Source: Candidatus Parcubacteria bacterium (GTDB taxonomy: Bacteria > Patescibacteria > Paceibacteria > UBA6257 > HR35). From it: a DNA stretch of 5,730 nt. The stretch covers positions 1 through 5,730 of the forward strand of contig BPJI01000016.1 in the NCBI GenBank assembly GCA_026004535.1, read 5' to 3'. Each line of letters opens with the position of its first letter. Position 1 is the stretch's first letter. The notes under the pieces are model-generated. The model saw only the letters and a list, made by a program, of their open reading frames with translations, made no database searches and was not told the origin of the DNA. Shown piece after piece: positions 1 to 4,824 of this stretch. Made by a program: the position numbers and the translations under genes.

Positions 1-25
1 TGCAGTCTTAAGTTTAATTTTAATA

Positions 26-304
26 GTGATTGAAGTAGAAAAGAAAGTAAGTTTAACTGACTCTAAAATAGCTTCTTTATTATCTGGTGCTAAATTAATC
101 AGAGAGTTTAACATAGTTGATACTTATTTTGATTACTCTGACTTTAGATTAGTTAAAAAGTTATGGTGGCTAAGGTTAAGAGAAAACAATTGGGAGCTTA
201 AGATTGATGTTGGAAAAGACAGATTAAATCAGGTCGCCTCAATGTTTAATGAGATTACAGATCCTATCAAAATTGCAAAAAAACTTAAAATTCCTGATTT
301 GTAA
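26..304 (+). pseudogene. CYTH-domain phosphohydrolase (ThTPase-like), N-terminal part of frameshifted gene
   Basis: This is the N-terminal half (92 residues) of a CYTH-superfamily protein, the triphosphate tunnel fold that includes thiamine triphosphatase and class IV adenylate cyclase. The diagnostic ExExK signature is at residues 3-7 (EVEKK). The family pattern continues with a TYFD strand at 33-36 and a WLRLREN..WELK segment at 48-59, which supplies the basic and acidic residues that hold the triphosphate and metal. The GTG start is chosen because CYTH proteins begin almost directly with the ExExK strand. The frame is also open to the left window edge, so an upstream start is possible, and no Shine-Dalgarno site is visible. 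The frame ends at TAA 302-304, in mid-domain, and the rest of the domain continues in another frame. Family assignment is confident; the exact substrate (ThTP, polyphosphate or other) is not. Confidence 0.8.
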
Positions 305-312
305 AATTAAGT

Positions 313-615
313 TTGTCGGGTATAAGACCTTTTTGCAAAATTTCTACTAAAAGAACTGAGTATCAGCGCCAAGAATTTACAATTGTAGTCGACAGTTGTT
401 ATTATAAAGATGATCCTAACTTTAATTATCAAATCTGTGAGATTGAGTTGCTGGTTAATAGCCCAAAAGAGATAGACTCTGCAGAGCAAAAAATAGTTGG
501 GTTGTTAAAGAAATTAGGCTTTAAAATTAATCCAGTTCAAGGAAAAATCATTTATTTTTTTAGGAAAAAATATCCTGATATCTTTAACTATTTGTCTGGC
601 ATCTATGGTTTTTAA
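313..615 (+). pseudogene. CYTH-domain phosphohydrolase, C-terminal part of frameshifted gene
   Basis: This is the C-terminal half of the same CYTH domain, in the -1 frame relative to the N-terminal half. The frame is open from 298, so the two pieces overlap by only a few bases. The TTG at 313 is just the first possible start and is probably not used. Residues (from the TTG) show the second half of the tunnel signature: GIRPF at 3-7, TKRTEY at 12-17, a strand ending VVD at 25-27, and the acidic EIE pair at 43-45, followed by a helix ending in a leucine/lysine-rich stretch. Joined with one restored base, the protein would be about 196 residues, slightly short of the roughly 220-230 of animal thiamine triphosphatase, with the expected tunnel residues of both halves present. 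The good preservation suggests a recent mutation or a base-call error. Confidence 0.78.
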
Positions 616-802
616 TTTATCCTGAGGCTACTTTTTATATTTTAAAAACTAAGTTTGGACTTTTCAGAAATCTTTTAAATAATTTTCAATTTCTAAGGCA
701 GATTAGTTTTATTATTAAGAAGCAGAATATCTTAGTTGATTAATAAGATTAGCAGTCTTTTTTTACAAATTTTATAGCTTTATGCTATAATAAGTTTTTA
801 TA
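616..802. other. Non-coding gap between CYTH gene and tRNA-Asn
   Basis: This very AT-rich stretch separates the CYTH gene from the tRNA. I see no convincing open reading frame and no strong hairpin. The only supported content is the tRNA promoter at its right end. A run of seven T (758-764) follows a poor 4-bp stem and is not enough to call a terminator. Confidence 0.6.
762..791 (+). promoter_or_regulatory. Sigma-70-type promoter for tRNA-Asn
   Basis: A perfect extended -10 element, TGCTATAAT, lies at 783-791. A -35-like TTTACA (five of six matches to TTGACA) lies at 762-767 with an 18-bp spacer. Transcription would start near 797-799, a few bases before the mature tRNA 5' end at 803, as is usual for tRNA genes. 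It points away from the mobile region's genes and towards their 3' end. Confidence 0.7.
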
Positions 803-877
803 TCCGCGGTAGCTCAATGGTAGAGCAGCCGGCTGTTAACCGGCGGGTTGTAGGTTCGAGTCCTACCCGCGGAGCCA
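803..877 (+). tRNA. tRNA-Asn (anticodon GTT), CCA encoded
   Basis: A complete cloverleaf can be drawn. The acceptor stem TCCGCGG (803-809) pairs with CCGCGGA (867-873). The D-arm stem is GCTC/GAGC. The anticodon stem GCCGG (828-832) pairs with CCGGC (840-844) around loop CTGTTAA, with anticodon GTT at 835-837. A five-base variable loop follows, then the T stem GTAGG (850-854)/CCTAC (862-866) with loop TTCGAGT, discriminator G874, and genome-encoded CCA 875-877. The anticodon reads asparagine codons AAC/AAU. The gene appears functional. Its last 15 bases (863-877) are also the antisense template for the end of the serine recombinase, which makes the tRNA 3' end the probable integration site of the right-hand element. 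Confidence 0.97.
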
Positions 878-1570
878 AAGTTGACAATCTACGTAATTTA
901 AGATTGTATCAAAGGGTTTTAGCAGATTATATCGCACTGTTTTGCCATCAAGGTTTGGGTTCTGAAGTACAATTTTTAAAAGTTGCCTTTTTTCTTCTAT
1001 TTCAGAACTCAAGAATAAATCATAAGCCCGATTAGCAAGTTTTAAAAAGTAATTTGCTGTTAAATAATAATCATCTTCAGCTTTCTGAAGATTCGCTAGT
1101 TTGATGTTAATTTCTTCAATCTTTTCTCGGAAAAGTTTATACAATTTATCATATTCATCAGTAGTAATGCGCCCATCAAGTTTGTCAAGATACATATTTT
1201 CAATCCTTTTAGCATATCTAGCTTTCTCTTTAGTCAAAACTTCAAATTGTTGCTTTCTAAACTCGCTTTTACCTTTGTGAATATTTTTAAGCGATTCTAC
1301 TATGTCTTCTAATATCTCTTGAGGTATTTGTATTCTTTTAAATAGTTGTGCAAATTGTTTGGTAATTTCCTCTTCACGAAGCCATTGGGCATTGTGTTTG
1401 CCTTTATATTGAGTGCAGTGATAATAAATATGTCCTTTTTGTTTTTCTGGGGTTATCATACAGCCACAATCGGAACAGCGTATCAGGCCTCTGTAGATAT
1501 AAGGAAGACCAGCATACTTGAAGTGCTTTTTATTGTGGCCTGCTTTTATCTGTTGAACTTTATCAAATAG
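863..1570 (-). pseudogene. Large serine recombinase, C-terminal part (zinc ribbon and coiled coil) after internal UAA
   Basis: This is the in-frame continuation of the recombinase after its UAA at 1573-1571; no frameshift is present. It opens with the end of the recombinase domain (LFDKVQQIKAG). A zinc ribbon follows, with C281 and C284 (RCSDCGC) and C301 (YYHC), numbered on the full reading with the stop counted as 249. The usual fourth cysteine is replaced by His308 (YKGKH), which could still bind zinc. A long charged helical region at about 330-440 is the coiled coil that large serine integrases use for synapsis control. The tail PFDTILNYVDCQLWLRG ends at a TAG inside the tRNA-Asn gene, so its final five codons are tRNA antisense. 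The first ATG after the stop is Met287 at 1459; independent translation from it would give a 198-residue fragment without catalytic function. It is either a broken gene or a readthrough product. Confidence 0.85.
884..907. repeat. Short inverted repeat just 3' of tRNA-Asn
   Basis: ACAATCT (884-890) and AGATTGT (901-907) form a perfect 7-bp dyad around a 10-base loop, beginning seven bases after the tRNA CCA. It also lies within the last recombinase codons on the - strand. It could be a weak tRNA terminator, although no T-run directly follows, or an arm of an attachment site. Chance is possible at this base composition. Confidence 0.35.
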
Positions 1571-2317
1571 TTATTTGGTAATGATAGGTTCGTATCTATG
1601 GGGATAGAGTTTTCCCTTAAAACGCATCTTTCCATAATAAAATGGGTTTTTTAGAATTGCGTCAATATATCCTTTTGAAAAGTTTAAATTATAATCTTTT
1701 TTCAATTTTTCTCTAACAAGAAGCATTGAGAAAGCACCCGTTGCATACCACTCATACATTTTTTGAACGATTTTAGAATTAAACTCATCAACAACGATAT
1801 CTTTTCTACCGTCATCTCTAGTTATGTTTTTATAGCCAAAAGGGGTTTTTCCAGGCCATTCGCCATTTCTTAGTTTTTGCTCAATGCTCCTTTTAACATT
1901 ATCGCTTAATTGCAAAACATAACTTCTAGCAAACATGACACCCATATCCCAGCGAAGGAGATCAGAGCTATTTGAATTTACCGAAATTACAAGATTTTCT
2001 CTCAAAAAATGAATTTCAACTTTATCTTGTTTTCTTAGCTCGTCTAAAATAACCGATTCTCTAAAACTCCTTTGAAGTCTGTCAATTGTTTCTACAACAA
2101 GAGCTAATTTTTCTTTTGATTTTTTGATTTCTTCCAAAACCCTCTCAAATTTTTCTCTGTGGTTTTTGGTAGAGGATTCGTCAAATTGATATTCGCTTTT
2201 AATTTCTAAACTTTTTCTCTGACAGTACTCTCTTGCTTTTGTTAACTGATCGGGAATAGATTGCCCCTCCTTTAATTGTTCTTCTGTTGATACTCTAGTT
2301 AAAATTATGGCTTTCAT
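1571..2317 (-). pseudogene. Large serine recombinase/integrase, N-terminal catalytic part, ended by in-frame UAA
   Basis: This is a site-specific DNA recombinase of the resolvase/invertase superfamily, large serine integrase type, which cuts and rejoins DNA through a 5'-phosphoserine link. The resolvase domain covers about residues 1-145, with the catalytic serine at Ser10 in LTRVSTEEQ, Arg8 beside it, and the active-site arginines in the DRLQRS motif (Arg80, Arg83). The Recombinase DNA-binding domain begins near 157 (KTPFGYKN) and runs to the end at EPIITK. Translation then meets UAA where the family normally has glutamate (ITKELFDKVQ-like), so GAA to UAA by one base change is likely. The same frame continues for 235 more codons, giving about 484 codons in all. 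The ATG at 2317 is preceded by only a weak AAGAA. It is the last gene of the - strand series, 32 bp after the nuclease gene, and probably moved the element into the adjacent tRNA. Confidence 0.88.
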
Positions 2318-2349
2318 TTCTTAAATAGTTTTAATACTCCTAATAATAT

Positions 2350-3519
2350 TTATTTGTTTCCCTTTACTCTATTGTGGGTTATGCAAAGCATTTGGCAATT
2401 CTCAATATTGCTTGTACCACCCTTGCTCCATGCGTCTACATGGTCTGCTTCCATCTCATCAAATTCCCATATCTTATTTTTGTTTGCAGTATTTGAAATA
2501 GCACACAAGGGACAGTTTGAGATATTTTTTTCTTGCGCCTCATCAGTTTGTTTTTTATATACTATTCTTTTTGTTGCCTCATCAAACACTCTAATGCTAA
2601 GTAAATTTGGGCTTTTACAACCTCCTAAGATATATTCAAAAATTCCTCTTCGATTTTTTACATACGGATCATTGTATAACTTATCAACTAGATTAGAGAC
2701 CTCTTGGGGATTATATGGAGTATTGTGATACTGTTCGTATAATCTACCCCACTCAATCCCGCACATTTCCTTTTTAACATCAATAAAAACACTTGATACC
2801 CAATCAATGACACTATTAAAGTATGTTTTCACCTCATCAATATTAGTATCATATCTATGACGACTCATATAGTCACCAACATTGTCTTTGCTTACCCATT
2901 TAAGGGCTGTTGCCCAAAAATCTTGCCTGTTTGCACTGCCTTTTATATAGGCACTCCATTTTTGGATGTGTGGATTTTGACTGTTGCTAAATTCTGCTTT
3001 TCCAAGTGTAACAAAAGGACCAGAATACACTGCGTTTAATAACTCTTGCTCATTGAGGGGAATACCAACTATATTGATAGTTTTAAACCACTCTTTTATT
3101 TCACTTTCTGTTCCTTCACAAATATAGATTAAAAGCTTTGTTTCTAAAATTTTTTTCTTTTTGTTTTCTGCCATTCCGCTAAAGTACTGCTCAAGCCCAT
3201 TTTCGTCCTTAATCGCAAACTTATCGGTGACGAATCTACCAAGACTGGTGATGCGTTGTTGTCCATCTAAGACTTCAAATTTATCTTCTGCAACTTTGGT
3301 AAAGTAAATAAGTCCCAAAGGATAACCTTTTAGTACTGATTCAATAACTGCTATTTCTCTTTTACCACCATCAGAGGAGTAAATGTAATTACGCTGAAAC
3401 TCTGGTTGGATTACTAATTTACCAGCCCAACCAAATAATCCCTTTCCCTCTAACTCACTATAAACAAACCCTTCACAAATCTCTTTTACGGTAATGTCTG
3501 TTTTTAATGTTGTAATCAT
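2350..3519 (-). CDS. DUF262 (ParB-like/GmrSD-type) protein with C-terminal HNH endonuclease domain
   Basis: This 389-residue protein is probably the restriction arm of a defence system. The N-terminal DUF262 domain shows its conserved entry motif (IQPEFQRNYIYS, 37-48) and the hallmark DGQQR at 85-89, which in related GmrSD and SspE proteins belongs to a nucleotide-hydrolysing, modification-sensing ParB-like fold. A helical middle region spans about 140-320. The C-terminus is an HNH nuclease: zinc ligands Cys336, Cys339, Cys379 and His382, with catalytic Asp359-His360, Asn374 and Asn383. The protein ends directly after the HNH motif. It is shorter than GmrSD fusions or SspE, and its HNH domain is a compact zinc-finger type rather than DUF1524. 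The start lies 7 bp after the methyltransferase stop, so the two are almost certainly co-expressed. Domain calls are firm; the target (unmethylated DNA versus modified phage DNA) is inferred. Confidence 0.88.
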   Translation of the reverse strand: MITTLKTDITVKEICEGFVYSELEGKGLFGWAGKLVIQPEFQRNYIYSSDGGKREIAVIESVLKGYPLGLIYFTKVAEDKFEVLDGQQRITSLGRFVTDKFAIKDENGLEQYFSGMAENKKKKILETKLLIYICEGTESEIKEWFKTINIVGIPLNEQELLNAVYSGPFVTLGKAEFSNSQNPHIQKWSAYIKGSANRQDFWATALKWVSKDNVGDYMSRHRYDTNIDEVKTYFNSVIDWVSSVFIDVKKEMCGIEWGRLYEQYHNTPYNPQEVSNLVDKLYNDPYVKNRRGIFEYILGGCKSPNLLSIRVFDEATKRIVYKKQTDEAQEKNISNCPLCAISNTANKNKIWEFDEMEADHVDAWSKGGTSNIENCQMLCITHNRVKGNK

Positions 3520-3526
3520 ATCGTTT

Positions 3527-4618
3527 CTATTTTTTATGTTTAATAATTATCCTTCTGTACAAAGTTTTCCCGTTTAGTTCAGGTCCCCTTCCACGCCAAT
3601 TCGGAGGTTGTACCCTATGGTCATCTAAGCCAAGAATTTCAAATTGTTCTGGATTATATCTATCTAGAAAACTTATAGGAACACCCATTATGCCCTTATA
3701 ATCGCTTGGAATAGCTTCTGTGTAAGGTACCTCAATAGCGTCATAGTTATCATATTTTTTATAACTATTAGGATTTTTCTTAACTTTTTTGTTGAATTTT
3801 AAGTTTTCCGCCATTGTCATAAGAGGAATAAATTCGTGACGACGGCCATGATCAAGGTTGGTGAACCAGTGTACATTACGGAATTTTACTAAACCAGTTT
3901 TTGGATCATATACTCCTGATGCAAATTCACGAATGTTTGGCGTATAAAAGTAAGCATTACCACCACTAAAACCGTTTCCTAACCACATTTTATTGTCTCT
4001 GATTAGAGGAAATATCTCTTTATAGGTAATAGCACTAATACTTCCTATAATCAAAAATTTCTTATTATAATCAAATAACTGTTTAACATATTCACGAAAA
4101 AGTGAAAAAGGTGGATTGGTTACTACAATATCTGATTGTTTAAGAAGCTCTATGCACTCTTTACTCCTAAAATCACCATTACCTTGAAGGAGAGACCATT
4201 CGTTATTTTTGTTATCTTTAAGTTGTTTTGCAATATCTTTTAGGTTAAATTCGCCATCTTTATCAATATCGCCCACTTCTTGAATCACAAATTTTATAGC
4301 CACTTTTTTTTGAGAGTTTTTGCTTGTATGTACATTGTTTTTAGTATCAAATAAGTCAAGTTGGGTACAAGCAATATGGGAAGGGCTGTAGCTCGTGGTG
4401 ATAAGTTTTTTAAGCCCAAGTTTTCTGAAGTTAAGGGCAAAGTAGCGGAAGAAGTTGCTTTCATACGGGTCGTCGCAGTTGCAATAAATTACCTTATCCC
4501 TAAAGGTGTTTGGATTGTACTCGAGGTAAGCTTCGATTTCTTTCTGAATATCCTGATACTGCGTATAAAACTCGTCGTTTTTAACTTTTTTTGCGTTTGT
4601 AAGAGTAATGTTGCTCAT
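3527..4618 (-). CDS. EcoRI-family adenine-N6 DNA methyltransferase
   Basis: This 363-residue protein is of the EcoRI methylase-like family (adenine-specific DNA methyltransferase using S-adenosylmethionine). The family's N-terminal signature NDEFYTQYQDI is at 14-24. A second conserved block, YCNCDDPYESNFFRYF (45-60), probably forms the cofactor site. The catalytic NPPF motif is at 168-171, preceded by a hydrophobic strand (DIVVT), as expected for amino-methyltransferases. The C-terminal block with GLDDH (330-334) and a final RRIIIK strand completes the family pattern. The length is slightly above the 326 residues of M.EcoRI, and no key motif is missing. It starts 11 bp after the HTH gene and is followed after 7 bp by the DUF262-HNH nuclease gene. 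The methylase-first order would allow protection before cleavage. No EcoRI-like nuclease is nearby. The recognition sequence cannot be read from the protein. Confidence 0.93.
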   Translation of the reverse strand: MSNITLTNAKKVKNDEFYTQYQDIQKEIEAYLEYNPNTFRDKVIYCNCDDPYESNFFRYFALNFRKLGLKKLITTSYSPSHIACTQLDLFDTKNNVHTSKNSQKKVAIKFVIQEVGDIDKDGEFNLKDIAKQLKDNKNNEWSLLQGNGDFRSKECIELLKQSDIVVTNPPFSLFREYVKQLFDYNKKFLIIGSISAITYKEIFPLIRDNKMWLGNGFSGGNAYFYTPNIREFASGVYDPKTGLVKFRNVHWFTNLDHGRRHEFIPLMTMAENLKFNKKVKKNPNSYKKYDNYDAIEVPYTEAIPSDYKGIMGVPISFLDRYNPEQFEILGLDDHRVQPPNWRGRGPELNGKTLYRRIIIKHKK

Positions 4619-4629
4619 AAATTATAAAT

Positions 4630-4824
4630 TTACTTAGAATTTTTATTAATCATAAAATTTTTAAAATCTTTGTTCTTAATCCGATATTGTTTACCCGCTT
4701 TATAAGCGTTAAGTTTGCCATTTTGTATCCAGCGATAAACCGTAAGATATGCCACTTTCAGCATCTTAGCAACTTCTTTTATTGTGTAATATTGATCTGT
4801 TATCGTGTTAGTCATATTTAACAT
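4630..4824 (-). CDS. Small excisionase-type (MerR-like) helix-turn-helix DNA-binding protein
   Basis: This 64-residue protein is almost entirely one winged helix-turn-helix domain of the excisionase/HTH_17 family: YYTIKEVAKMLKV (12-24) forms the first helices, LTVYRWIQNGKL (27-38) the recognition helix and turn, and AGKQYRI (43-49) the wing. Such proteins act as recombination directionality factors or small repressors. The ATG at 4824 overlaps the upstream gene's end by 17 bp; a second ATG at 4815 (Met4) would overlap by 8 bp, removes only residues before the domain, and is equally plausible. Neither has a Shine-Dalgarno site, so translational coupling is likely. Position beside a serine recombinase system suggests excision control. 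Position 11 bp before the methyltransferase also permits a role as a regulator of that gene. The fold call is firm; the role is inferred. Confidence 0.85.
   Translation of the reverse strand: MLNMTNTITDQYYTIKEVAKMLKVAYLTVYRWIQNGKLNAYKAGKQYRIKNKDFKNFMINKNSK

Noticed and set aside
277..283. Run of seven A as the cause of the CYTH frameshift
   Set aside because: A shift here would meet the TGA at 295-297 in the new frame, so the change must lie after 297.
307..489. Open frame on the - strand opposite the CYTH gene
   Set aside because: It lies entirely antisense to the C-terminal CYTH coding sequence and has no domain-like features.
745..764. Possible rho-independent terminator before the tRNA
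   Set aside because: There is a T-run, but the preceding stem is only four base pairs, and the run overlaps the probable -35 region.
817..1035. Open frame on the + strand beginning inside the tRNA
   Set aside because: It starts within the tRNA-Asn body, and its peptide is the common spurious translation of tRNA sequence; the rest is antisense to the recombinase.
1346..1570. Hydrophobic + strand open frame resembling a small membrane protein
   Set aside because: It is antisense to the zinc-ribbon part of the recombinase, whose motifs explain the sequence; hydrophobicity arises from complementing Lys/Glu-rich codons.
1571..1573. Alternative genetic code explaining the internal UAA
   Set aside because: The known recoding in Patescibacteria affects UGA, not UAA, and the methyltransferase, nuclease and HTH genes here read normally, with several ending at UAA.
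2354..3039. Two + strand open frames (2354-2728 and 2857-3039)
   Set aside because: Both are antisense to the DUF262-HNH gene, whose motifs are firm.
2350..3519. Homing endonuclease reading of the HNH protein
   Set aside because: The N-terminal DUF262 domain and immediate linkage to a methyltransferase fit a restriction or defence role better; it is neither inside an intron nor an intein.
4361..4627. + strand open frame opposite the methyltransferase start
   Set aside because: It is antisense to the strongly conserved N-terminal methyltransferase region.
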